Shown piece by piece: positions 6,726 through 13,980 of a DNA stretch of 13,980 nucleotides; the first letter of the stretch is position 1, and each line of letters begins with the position of its first letter. The DNA comes from Lichenicola sp964248625. GTDB taxonomy: Bacteria > Pseudomonadota > Alphaproteobacteria > Acetobacterales > Acetobacteraceae. The stretch spans positions 1-13,980 of the forward strand of contig CAXTZG010000096.1 of NCBI GenBank assembly GCA_964248625.1, written 5' to 3'. A model generated the notes under the pieces. The model did no database searches, was not told the DNA's origin, and was given only the letters and a program-made list of their open reading frames with translations. Position numbers and translations under genes: made by a program.

Positions 6726-7982
6726 TCAGGCAGCGCAGGCTCGTCCATAAAGCCGCAACACGTCCCGCACCGTCTCGATCAGCAGCGAGCGGGCATCGGG
6801 TTGGATCGCGCCCGATCGCATCCGGTCGTAAAGGCGCGGCAGGAACTGGCTGACCAGCGTCTCGGGCAGCGCGAGCTGGTGCAGACGCCGCATCAGCGCC
6901 TCCGTCGCCGCGACCGCCGCCGGCTCCGGCCAGTAGTAGCGGATCCGGTCGCTGTAGCTGTAATGGCGCAGCAGACGCTGCGCGTCGGAGGTTCCGGGAT
7001 AATGGGTTTGCCAGTACCCGGGCCGCGCCAGCATCAGCGCCTCCATCTGGTCGGCCAAGCGCGGCCCGCCCTGCAAGACCGCCGCGACCGCATCGAGCCC
7101 GTAGAGCGCCTCGCGCAAGGCAAAGGTCAAGGCAGGTCCCACCTTCAGGATCGGAAACCCGTCCTGAACCAGCCGCCGCAGCGCCGCGTCCGGCTGATAG
7201 TCGGTGGAATGCGCCTCGAACACCAGGCCGGGCAGGTCGGCCAGCGTCGCCGACAGCGCCCGCGCCGCCTCCGGCCGGTAGATCGCGACATCCTCGTGAC
7301 CGAACTCGACGCCGGGCTGCACGACCATGGCGATCACCCGCCGCCAGGCGCCGGGGGCCGTGTCGCGAAAGGCGCGCTCATGCACGTCGTAGGTCGTCCG
7401 CACCGCAACCGGCCGGGTCGGCGTCAGGTGATCCAGCCCCTCGGTGGCGCCGCCCGGGGTCGGCACCTCCGTACCGATGACATAGACCGGCGAGACCGCC
7501 GACGCCGTTTCCGCGCGCGCGGCGAGCCGGGCCGCGCGCGATGCGGTGACGTCGTCGGCAAGCGCCGCCGGCTCGCCTGCGCAGCCCATGCTGCAATCGA
7601 GATGCAGCTTCTCGAAACCGGCCTCGGCATAGGCGGCGATCATCTGCTCCGCCTGCCGCATCGCCTCCTCGGCAGGCCGGTGCTTCCAGGGATTGGGACC
7701 GAGATGGTCGCCGCCCAGGATGATCCGCTCGCGCGGGATGTCGACGCGCGCCGCGACGGCGAACACCATGTCGCGGAAGCCCGCGGGGGTCATGCCGGTA
7801 TAGCCGCCCTCGTGGTTGACCTGGTTGCAGGTCGCCTCGATCAGCGCCTCGGCTCCGGTCTCCCGTGCCTGCAGCAGCGCTGCCTCGATGACGAGCGGAT
7901 GCGCCGAGCAGACCGAGGTGATCCCGGACGGATGCCCGCCCAGGCGATCGGCTGCGAGCCGGGTCAGGGTGCGGGTGCTCAA
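6726..7982 (-). CDS. GatZ/KbaZ-like protein, probable D-tagatose 6-phosphate 4-epimerase or aldolase subunit
   Basis: The product (418 residues) matches E. coli GatZ (420) end to end: GITSVCSAHPLVIEAAL, LIEATCNQVNHEGGYTGMTP, RIILGGDHLGPNPW, LHLDCSMGCAGEP, YVIGTEVPTPGG, FEAHSTDYQ, KVGPALTFALREALYG, and RIRYYWP. In E. coli GatZ is a non-catalytic partner of the class II aldolase GatY. No GatY-like gene occurs here. In Agrobacterium fabrum a GatZ-like protein next to a tagatose kinase is reported as D-tagatose 6-phosphate 4-epimerase (EC 5.1.3.40), giving fructose 6-phosphate; the same role is the better guess here. The start is TTG, overlapping the kinase stop by 4 nt (TTGA), so the two are coupled. 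Family assignment is firm; the epimerase role is inferred from context. Confidence 0.85.
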   Translation of the reverse strand: MSTRTLTRLAADRLGGHPSGITSVCSAHPLVIEAALLQARETGAEALIEATCNQVNHEGGYTGMTPAGFRDMVFAVAARVDIPRERIILGGDHLGPNPWKHRPAEEAMRQAEQMIAAYAEAGFEKLHLDCSMGCAGEPAALADDVTASRAARLAARAETASAVSPVYVIGTEVPTPGGATEGLDHLTPTRPVAVRTTYDVHERAFRDTAPGAWRRVIAMVVQPGVEFGHEDVAIYRPEAARALSATLADLPGLVFEAHSTDYQPDAALRRLVQDGFPILKVGPALTFALREALYGLDAVAAVLQGGPRLADQMEALMLARPGYWQTHYPGTSDAQRLLRHYSYSDRIRYYWPEPAAVAATEALMRRLHQLALPETLVSQFLPRLYDRMRSGAIQPDARSLLIETVRDVLRLYGRACAA

Positions 7983-8968
7983 GACAGGCCTCCGCCGGCA
8001 GGCTCGGCCCGGCTCGGCTGCGACGCGATCAGCGCGTCGAGTGCGGCAAAGTCCGAGGTTCCCTCCATGGGTCCGCGCCGGCCGACCGCGACGGCGCCGC
8101 TGGCATTGGCATAGCGCAGGCTTTCGGCGATGTCGCGGCCTTGCAGGCGACAGGTGACGAAGGTGGCGCCGAAGCAGTCGCCCGCTCCGGTCGGATCGAT
8201 CTCGGCGACCGGAAAGGCGGCCGCCGACAGGCTCCGATCGCGGTCATGATAGCTGGCCCCCTGACTGCCGCGCTTGACGACGATGCCGGAGACACCGAGA
8301 TCCAGGATCTCCGCGATCGCCTGCGCCTCGGACCTGGCGGCCGTCAGCAGCGTCAGTTCGGCGCCGCTCGGCATGAACAGGTCGCAGCATCGCAGCATCA
8401 ACTGCAGCGCCGACCGCATCTCCGGAATGATCAGCATCTCCTTGCGGACGTTCGGGTCGAACGAGACCGTTCCGCCCTGCCGCTTGACCTGCTCGACGGC
8501 CTGCCTGGCCGCGTCGATCAACTGCGGCGAGAAGAGCGACGAGCCCATGATATGCAGGTGCGCGCATCGCAACAGCAGCCGGTGTCCCGCTTCGGTGATC
8601 TGCGTCTGGCCGCAGGCGCTGTTCTTGATGTTGAACACGAAATCGCGTTCCCCATCCTCGCGGTAGCGCACGAAGGCGCTGCCGGTCACGTGCTCGGGAT
8701 GGATCAGGATCGCGGACGTGTCCACGCCGTCGCCGCGCAGGCGATCGATGTTCAGCCGGCCGAAATCGTCATCGCCGACGCAGCTGATGAGCCCGGCCGG
8801 ATGACCGAGCCTGGCCACCTGATCGATGAAGATGGCCGGTGCCCCGCTGGGATAAGGGCCGACCAGGGAAAGCGGCGCCAGGAACCCGTCGCCGCGCGTC
8901 TCGGCCATGATCTCGACCACGATCTCGCCGAGGGCGACCACGTCTCGAGCCGGAAGTGCGGCGCTCAT
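7979..8968 (-). CDS. PfkB-family sugar kinase, probable D-tagatose kinase
   Basis: A ribokinase/PfkB-family kinase of 329 residues that should phosphorylate the ketohexose made by the dehydrogenase. It has the N-terminal substrate region PYPSGAPAIFIDQVARLG (39-55), CVGDDDFG (63-70), TGSAFVRY and SACG, SFDPNVRKEM (169-178), NxxE-type region PSGAELTLL, and the ATP/anion-hole motif DPTGAGDCFGATF (258-270) with Asp264 as catalytic base. SGAPAIF and NIKNSACG resemble the Agrobacterium tagatose kinase group (EC 2.7.1.101) as I recall it. The start ATG is preceded by GAAGGA and overlaps the stop of a short frame (ATGA). Fructokinase or another ketose kinase is the main alternative. Confidence 0.85.
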   Translation of the reverse strand: MSAALPARDVVALGEIVVEIMAETRGDGFLAPLSLVGPYPSGAPAIFIDQVARLGHPAGLISCVGDDDFGRLNIDRLRGDGVDTSAILIHPEHVTGSAFVRYREDGERDFVFNIKNSACGQTQITEAGHRLLLRCAHLHIMGSSLFSPQLIDAARQAVEQVKRQGGTVSFDPNVRKEMLIIPEMRSALQLMLRCCDLFMPSGAELTLLTAARSEAQAIAEILDLGVSGIVVKRGSQGASYHDRDRSLSAAAFPVAEIDPTGAGDCFGATFVTCRLQGRDIAESLRYANASGAVAVGRRGPMEGTSDFAALDALIASQPSRAEPAGGGLS

Positions 8969-9090
8969 CCCTGATCCTTCGCCTGATCGATGACTGCCGA
9001 CATGCGGATGCTCGACCGCCGGACGAGTTCACCGACCGTGTTCTTGCCGAACCGGCCAAGGTGTCGCGACCCTGGCCGGTTCGGGTTCAA
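8965..9090 (-). pseudogene. 41-codon open frame coupled to the kinase gene, possible tail of a deleted gene
   Basis: After the binding-protein stop there is an in-frame TGA (about 9100) and then an open frame from TTG 9090 that ends as ATGA overlapping the kinase start. It reads HLGRFGKNTVGELVRR, then SSIRMSAVIDQAKDQG. About three quarters of its third codon positions in this part are G or C, as in real genes here. The TTG has no Shine-Dalgarno sequence, and the frame contains a strong inverted repeat. I do not recognise the family. The ATGA overlap is typical of full genes in this cluster, so it may be the 3' end of a gene whose body was deleted; a leader ORF or chance are alternatives. Confidence 0.35.
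9049..9082 (-). repeat. Strong inverted repeat between the binding-protein gene and the kinase gene
   Basis: GAACCGGCCA (9049-9058) pairs perfectly with TGGCCGGTTC (9073-9082); a bulged A and two more G-C pairs (9060-9061 with 9071-9072) extend the stem, leaving a 9-nt loop. No T run follows on the minus strand, so it is not a full intrinsic terminator. It lies 37 nt past the binding-protein stop, a position where hairpins often stabilise the binding-protein mRNA or limit read-through in ABC transporter operons. Confidence 0.6.
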
Positions 9091-9118
9091 TACGGGCGAT
9101 CAGCGGCGGTTGGTCCTG

Positions 9119-10444
9119 CTACTTGGGATAGCCGGCCTGATGCATGGTCCGGGCCGTCGCCGTCTGGGCCGTCGCCAGCGCCTGATCGACCGTGTCCCGG
9201 CCGGCCAGCGCCGCCGCTACGGTCTGGCCGACCTGGGTGCCGATCGCCTGGAACTCGGGGATGCCAACATACTGGGCTCCGGTGTAGGGGCGCGGATGCT
9301 CGGTCTGACCGGTCGGATTCGAGTTGTCGATGGCATTGATCACGAACGGCGCGAACGGCGCCACCTGCTTGTACTCGGGCTGCGCATATGACGAGGCGCG
9401 GGTTCCGGGCGGGATGTTCACCCAGCCATCCGTCTTGGCGACCAGCTGGACGTATTCCTTGGAGGTCGCCCACGTGATGAACTGCTTTGCCGCGTCGACC
9501 TGCCTTGAGGAGGCGGGGATGGCGAGGTTCCAGGACCACAGCCAGGTCGGACCGCCCTTGAAGCTTCCCGTCGGCAGGGCCGCGAACCCGACCTTGTCGG
9601 CAACCTGCGACTGCTTGGGATCGAACACGGTTCCGGCAGCGCTCGTGGCATCGATCCACATGCCGCAGCGGCCCGACGAGAACAGCGCCAGGTTCTCGTT
9701 GAAGCCGCTCGAGGATGCTCCGGCCGGTCCGTCGGCCTTCAGAATGTCGGTGTAGTAGGTCAGCGCCCGCTTCCAGGCCGCACTGTTGATTGTCGGCTTC
9801 CAGGACATGTCGAACCACTGGCCGCCCATCCCGGTGACCAGGGTGGTGAAATACGCCATGTTCTCGCCCCAGCCCGGCTTGCCGCGCAGGCAGATGCCGG
9901 CCACGCCGTTGGCCTTGTCGGTGATCTTGTCGGCGAACTGCCGTATCTGGTCATAGGTCGGCGCCGCTGGCATGGTCAGCCCGGCCTTCTTGAACAGGTC
10001 CGTCCGGTAGAGCGTCATGACGCTTTCCGCATAGAACGGCAGCCCGTAGATCTTGCCCTGGTAGCTGATGCCGTTGCGCACCGACTTCAGGATGTCATCG
10101 ACGTCGAACGACGCTGGCAGATCGTCAAACGGCACCAGCCACTTCTGCTTCGCCCAGATCGGCACCTCGTAATTGCCGATGGTCATGATATCGAACTGGC
10201 CGCCATGCGTGGCGATGTCCGTGGTCGCGCGCTGACGCAGCGCGTTCTCTTCCAGCACCACCCAGCGAAGATGGATACCAGGATGGCTCTGCTCGAACTG
10301 CGGCGAAAGCTTCTGCATCTCGATCATCTGAACGTTGTTGACCGTCGCGATCGTGAGCGTCGAATCAGCCAGGGCGGCGGAGGCTGACGGCAACAGCGCG
10401 GCGGCGGCAAGCACGGTCGAGCAGGCAAGAAGCTTCCTGGACAT
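9119..10444 (-). CDS. smoE: SmoE-like polyol ABC transporter substrate-binding protein
   Basis: A periplasmic binding protein of the sorbitol/mannitol (SmoE) group, 441 residues. It starts with a Sec signal peptide: MSRK, a hydrophobic Ala/Leu core, and a cleavage site after ALA at about residue 26; Cys8 is too early for a lipobox. The mature part opens STLTIATVNNVQMIEMQKLS and continues with LEENALRQRATTDIAT, GQFDIMTIGNYEVPIW, GWGENMAYFTTLVTGMGG, WLWSWNLAIPAS and TEHPRPYTGAQYVGIPEFQ, all characteristic of polyol-binding members. AGGGA lies about 10 nt before the ATG. It is the first gene of the polyol cluster. Unlike most such operons, no permease (SmoF/SmoG) or ATPase (SmoK) gene follows, so it must work with subunits encoded elsewhere or be orphaned. 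The ligand (sorbitol, mannitol, galactitol or altritol) is not decidable from sequence. Confidence 0.9.
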   Translation of the reverse strand: MSRKLLACSTVLAAAALLPSASAALADSTLTIATVNNVQMIEMQKLSPQFEQSHPGIHLRWVVLEENALRQRATTDIATHGGQFDIMTIGNYEVPIWAKQKWLVPFDDLPASFDVDDILKSVRNGISYQGKIYGLPFYAESVMTLYRTDLFKKAGLTMPAAPTYDQIRQFADKITDKANGVAGICLRGKPGWGENMAYFTTLVTGMGGQWFDMSWKPTINSAAWKRALTYYTDILKADGPAGASSSGFNENLALFSSGRCGMWIDATSAAGTVFDPKQSQVADKVGFAALPTGSFKGGPTWLWSWNLAIPASSRQVDAAKQFITWATSKEYVQLVAKTDGWVNIPPGTRASSYAQPEYKQVAPFAPFVINAIDNSNPTGQTEHPRPYTGAQYVGIPEFQAIGTQVGQTVAAALAGRDTVDQALATAQTATARTMHQAGYPK

Positions 10445-10750
10445 CGTTTCGTTTCCCTGTTTCTTTTCGCCAAAAGGCGCCTATTTCGCTCTTAGCAGCG
10501 TTGGCGTCGCATGACCATCCACGGGCCGCTGAAACGCTCCCGAACTGGCAAAATCTTCCATGCCCCGCTTCCGCGACCTGGACGGTCATCCCGTCCGATG
10601 GCCTGCGAACCGGATGACGATGGGTGCCAAGCAGCGGGTCGTGGCAGTCGAGCCCGCGGCCACCTTGCGGCCGCCATCTCGACGCCGGCGTGGACGGATC
10701 AGGCCTCCGGACGAGATCCGGGCGGCGGTTCGACGCTGCCTGCACTCGGC
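10445..10750. other. Promoter-bearing intergenic region upstream of the binding-protein gene
   Basis: This 306-bp gap separates the helicase stop from the binding-protein start and should hold the promoter of the polyol cluster. No convincing -35/-10 pair or sigma-54 box was found by eye. Small arginine- and proline-rich open frames on both strands look non-coding. No regulator gene is present. Confidence 0.4.
10468..10479. promoter_or_regulatory. Inverted repeat CGCC-AAAA-GGCG near the polyol cluster start
   Basis: The short inverted repeat lies 24-35 nt upstream of the binding-protein ATG and overlaps a second palindrome, AGGCGCCT (10475-10482). Its place suits an operator or a 5'-UTR hairpin. 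No cognate regulator is encoded nearby. Confidence 0.3.
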
Positions 10751-12812
10751 TTACAGCGGGTGCTTAATCGCCGCCTGACCCGCTGTCCGCCGGCTCGTCT
10801 GCCGCGAGGCCCGGGTCGGCTTGCCGACCGGCGGCTTCCATTCGCCGCGCTGACGTGCGGTCCAGGCGTAGCGCGGATCGTCGTCCAGCAGCGCCATGTG
10901 GTCGCACAGCCGGTTGCGCTCGAGCCAGCCGATTGCCGCCTCCAGCTCGGCCAGCGTCATCTGCGCCCGGTTCTTGTTGCCGGTCATGCGCTTCAGCACC
11001 GCGTTGTAGCGGTGGTAGAGGCCGGGCCCGGCGACGCCGCCCTTCAGGCCGGCGCGTCCGGCTTCGTCCTCGACGGCCTGCACCGCCACCATCTCCCCCA
11101 GCCGTGCCCGCAGGCGCCGCTCGGCCACCGACGGTGCCTCCAGCAGCTCCGCTTGCGCCGCCTCCTGCTCCGGCCGACGCAGAGCCAGGTTCGGTCCGGG
11201 CCGGAGGGTGTCGAAGCGCAGCGCCAGCGCATTCGACTCAAGCGGCGTGATGGCGTTCCTGCCAGGCGGCAGCTGGTCCAGCAGCCAGAAAGGCAGGAGC
11301 GTCTGCTTCACCTTGCCTCTTGGCGGCCTCGCCAAAGTGCCCTGCTCGTATTCCATCCGTCGGCGGAACTGCGCGAACAGCGGATCGTCGGGATGGAACA
11401 CGACCGCCTGCTGCGCCTCGTAGGGTCCGGCATGCGGATCCACCCGGGTGGCACGGGCCACCATCTGCTCCAGCCAAGCGCGCGAGCGGATATGAGTGAG
11501 GGCCGCCACGACAGCCACGTCCGGCGCATCCAGCCCTTCATAGGCCATCGCCACCGTGACCAGGATCGACGGCTCCGGCCGCAGCCGGAAGCTGGCCAGG
11601 ATCTCGTGGGCACGCAGCGTGTCGGACGTCGCCAGCTGCGCGATGTCGTCTGCGTGCGCCGTCGGGATCCACTGCCGGATCACCGCGAGATAGTGCTTCG
11701 CCGTCGCCTGGTCGGGCGCCACCACCAGCAGCTTTCCGAGCCCGCGGGCCGACGCGCCGGGCGCAAGCTGCCGCTCCTGCCGCCGACGCGCCCGCAGGTC
11801 GCGGATCGTGGTGAAGGCCTCGCGCAGCAGCGTCTCGGCAAAGCCGGTGCGCAACGCGGTGAACAGCGCAGGACGCGTCGTCTCGTCGGGATGCAGGTTC
11901 GCCAGCCGGTGCGGCCCGACCTCGGTCTGCGTCTCGTCGCGCCAGCGCGCCAGGCCGTCCAGTGCGCCGAAGGTCACCGGCAGCACCGCCCGCTCGGCCA
12001 GGCGCATCGAGCGCGATCTCGCGGGTGCGTGCCTTCGAGCCCTTGCGGTAGGGCAGCCAGAGGATCGCCTTGCCGTCCGCCCGCTCCAGCGTGCCCGACA
12101 GCAGCAGCCGGACAGCGGCGCATTCCAGCAGCGGCAGGATCGCTTGGGACCAGGCGCTGTCCTGGTCGTCATCCATGGACGCTGCGCGCGCGGCAGCCTC
12201 CGGGTCGATCCCGGCCAGCGCCGGCAGATGGTGCACCTCGTCGACGACCAGCAGGGTGCGGGCGCGGCGGATCTCGCGCAGGTGAAGGTCGGGGGCGGCG
12301 GCGACGCCCTGGTAGGTGGTGACATAGCCTGCCAGCCCGCGGCTCGGATCGGGCGCATTGTCTGCGGCACGAACGGCAAGGGAATGATCGAGAGCGAGGC
12401 GCCATGTCGGATCGGCAAAGGCTTCTTCCGCCTGCAGACGCAGACTGTCGCGCGGCACGATCCAGCAGACCCGCTCGATGATGCCGGCCTGGATCAGCCG
12501 GGCGGCCGCGATCACCGGCAACAGCGACTTGCCGCCGCCGGGCGTGACGGCAGCCAGGATGTCGCGGGCCTCCGTTCGGCCATCTGCGATGGCGTGCACG
12601 ACGTTGGCGAGACGCTGCTGGTGCGAGCGGAGCGGGCGGAGGGTCAGGCGGCGGTCCGGCAGGTGGTGGCGATGCCGCGACGGTGAGTCCTCAACGTCCG
12701 CTTGTCCAGCTTTTATGTCGCCGCACCCCTGCCCCGTTGCTCGATCGCGCTGCAGTCGGCACCCTCGACGTCGTCGGCGAAGTGTCCGGCGAGCCCATCC
12801 GGCCGGGCGCAT
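10751..12812 (-). pseudogene. SF2 DEAD/DEAH-like helicase (ResIII type), interrupted by a frameshift
   Basis: Two adjoining minus-strand frames together encode one helicase of about 680 residues. The upstream frame holds LRPLRSHQQR, the Walker A loop TPGGGKS (about 12542-12522), the Walker B motif VVDEVHH (about 12245-12225) and motif III LLSGT, and is collinear to TREIALD at about 12006. The protein resumes one base over with LAERAVLPVTFGALDG; that frame carries LVTVAMAYEGLDAPDV (motif V) and QMVARATR (motif VI, arginine finger region), then a 300-residue C-terminal part. Both halves keep all motifs, so the break is recent or a sequencing error. The start is unsure: ATG 12812 leads into an arginine-rich stretch with little family character. 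ATP-dependent nucleic-acid unwinding is expected; the biological role is unknown. Confidence 0.75.
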
Positions 12813-12826
12813 GACACTCGACCTGG

Positions 12827-13980
12827 TCAGGCGTTGGAGAACAACCTCCGCCAACGCAGCGACCGGCGCGGACGGGGTGCGAGCTGCTCGGCGCTGAACA
12901 GGGGAGGTGCTGGCGGCTGGGTCAGCATCACCTGATCGAACCAGTTGATGGACCCGGCTTTCAGGACGCTCGACCGCTCCGGCATCGGCAGCGGGACGAA
13001 GCGCTCCTGTTGTCCGACCATCGACGTCGCCTCGAGCCTCCCGGCATGGCTGACACTCAGGTAATGATCCCCGCTGCGGACTGCGACGCTGTGATCGCCG
13101 GCAGGAACCAGGCCGGGAGCGGACAGGGCAGCAACCGTACCGTCGAACGCGATCGGAACCTCATGCGCCTCCGAGCGGATGTAGAAGGTGGAAACGCCTG
13201 CCATCGTCTGCGCGAAGATCGGCACCTTGTCCCCGCCGCTGAAAACGTTGCGCTCCAGACAGACCAGGCGCGTGGTCATGTCGTAGGCGAGGAACGTGCC
13301 ATGGAACGACATCAGGAGGCACAGCCTGCGGCCGAGCGTCGTCTCGATCAACGGGCCGTCATCGACCTCCATCTGGCCGGGGTTGAGCTGCAGCACCTGC
13401 CTGGCGATGAACGAGAAATGACGCAGGGCCTTCTGCCGGCTTCCGGTAATGAACAGCCTGTAGATCAACAGCATGTTCATCGGGTCGGACAGAACGGTCT
13501 TGAAGTGCGGGCTCTCGACCACCCTTTTCGAGTGGAAGGCCGTCAGGCAGAGGGCGGGCTTGTGATAGGCCGCCTTTCGGAGCGAGCGGACGATGAACTG
13601 CATGTTGCTGCGCCGCATGCGGGTCACCTCGCGGCTGACTGCGGTGAGGTCCTCGGACCTGACCGCAAGCATCAGCCGGGAGAACATGTCCGGGCTCCAC
13701 GACACGTTGTAGATCTCGTGGCCGGCGTGCGGAACCGTGACGAACTCGGCCTTTGGCAGGTGCTTGCGCAACAGACTGCTGTCGAACAGGTCGACGAAGT
13801 CGGAGGGATCATAGAGCGTGATCACCCGGCCGCCGCTGTCGGCCTCCTTAATGCCCATGCCCTTGAATTCGGACCGTTGCGCGACGTCATGATGCGCCAG
13901 CGAGTGCAGCAGAATCTTGCGGTGGCGCTCGCTCGGAAACTCAAGCTCGTCCTCGTCCAGCGAATAGAACGGAGAGCAGG
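12827..13980 (-). CDS. Alpha/beta-hydrolase-like protein with probable beta-trefoil C-terminal domain (5' end beyond window)
   Basis: The frame is open from the right edge with no stop, so the ATG at 13858 need not be the start; residues such as FYSLDEDELEFPSERHR precede it. At least 383 codons are visible. RVITLYDPSDFVDLFD and, 24 residues on, VTVPHAGHEIYNVSW look like the last strand-Asp and catalytic-His segments of an alpha/beta hydrolase; the nucleophile would lie off the edge. A basic, helical linker follows. The C-terminal 130 residues have repeating strands (FHGTFLAYDMTTRLVCLER, EVPIAFDGTVAAL, HYLSVSHAGRLEATS, ERFVPLPM) like a fascin/beta-trefoil lectin-type domain. The end is basic (RPRRSLRWRRLFSNA). 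I do not recognise the protein; a polysaccharide-related esterase is one guess. The fold calls are by eye. Confidence 0.5.
   Translation of the reverse strand, partial: CSPFYSLDEDELEFPSERHRKILLHSLAHHDVAQRSEFKGMGIKEADSGGRVITLYDPSDFVDLFDSSLLRKHLPKAEFVTVPHAGHEIYNVSWSPDMFSRLMLAVRSEDLTAVSREVTRMRRSNMQFIVRSLRKAAYHKPALCLTAFHSKRVVESPHFKTVLSDPMNMLLIYRLFITGSRQKALRHFSFIARQVLQLNPGQMEVDDGPLIETTLGRRLCLLMSFHGTFLAYDMTTRLVCLERNVFSGGDKVPIFAQTMAGVSTFYIRSEAHEVPIAFDGTVAALSAPGLVPAGDHSVAVRSGDHYLSVSHAGRLEATSMVGQQERFVPLPMPERSSVLKAGSINWFDQVMLTQPPAPPLFSAEQLAPRPRRSLRWRRLFSNA

Noticed and set aside
6801..8114. Long plus-strand open frame opposite the GatZ-like gene
   Set aside because: Antisense to an end-to-end GatZ match; composition dominated by Arg, Gln and Gly.
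10560..10778. 72-codon plus-strand frame between the helicase and the binding-protein gene
   Set aside because: Arg/Pro-rich with no recognisable motif and overlapping the helicase 3' end; not enough support to call a gene.
10511..12322. 603-codon plus-strand open frame opposite the helicase
   Set aside because: Although longer than either helicase frame, it has no motifs, while the minus strand holds the ordered SF2 helicase motifs.
1..13980. CRISPR array or rRNA/tRNA genes
   Set aside because: No regularly spaced direct repeats and no tRNA or rRNA signatures were seen by eye.

Overview
The window is high-GC DNA with mostly minus-strand genes, tight spacing and ATGA-type overlaps. Gene content (a Rhodobacter-type polyol operon and an IS66 relic) points to an alphaproteobacterium, perhaps Rhodospirillales/Acetobacteraceae. 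That placement is inferred from gene families, not from a marker gene.

Left part (1-2909): the selenocysteine machinery. selB (cut by the left edge) and selA overlap by 4 nt and run leftward; selD runs rightward from a short shared intergenic region. SelD makes selenophosphate, SelA converts Ser-tRNA(Sec) to Sec-tRNA(Sec), and SelB delivers it at UGA codons. No selC tRNA and no selenoprotein gene were found here. selA appears to start at a CTG codon behind a strong Shine-Dalgarno sequence.

Next (2910-4299) is a lower-density stretch: a solitary Imm11-like (DUF1629) gene whose conserved N-terminus begins upstream of its first usual start codon, followed by about 540 bp holding an IS66 TnpB relic and no intact gene.

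Middle (4300-10444): a minus-strand sugar-alcohol catabolic cluster. In transcription order it has a SmoE-like periplasmic binding protein, a PfkB kinase resembling tagatose kinase, a GatZ/KbaZ-like protein, a SmoS-like polyol dehydrogenase, then a small unknown ORF and a class I fructose-bisphosphate aldolase. The likely route is polyol to D-tagatose or D-fructose, then the 6-phosphate, then (by a GatZ-like C4 epimerase) fructose 6-phosphate. The ABC permease and ATPase genes expected beside the binding protein are absent. A short open frame ending in an ATGA overlap with the kinase may be the tail of a deleted gene.

Right part (10751-13980): a frameshifted SF2 helicase gene, then the 3' part of a gene for an alpha/beta-hydrolase-like protein with a probable beta-trefoil tail that runs off the right edge.
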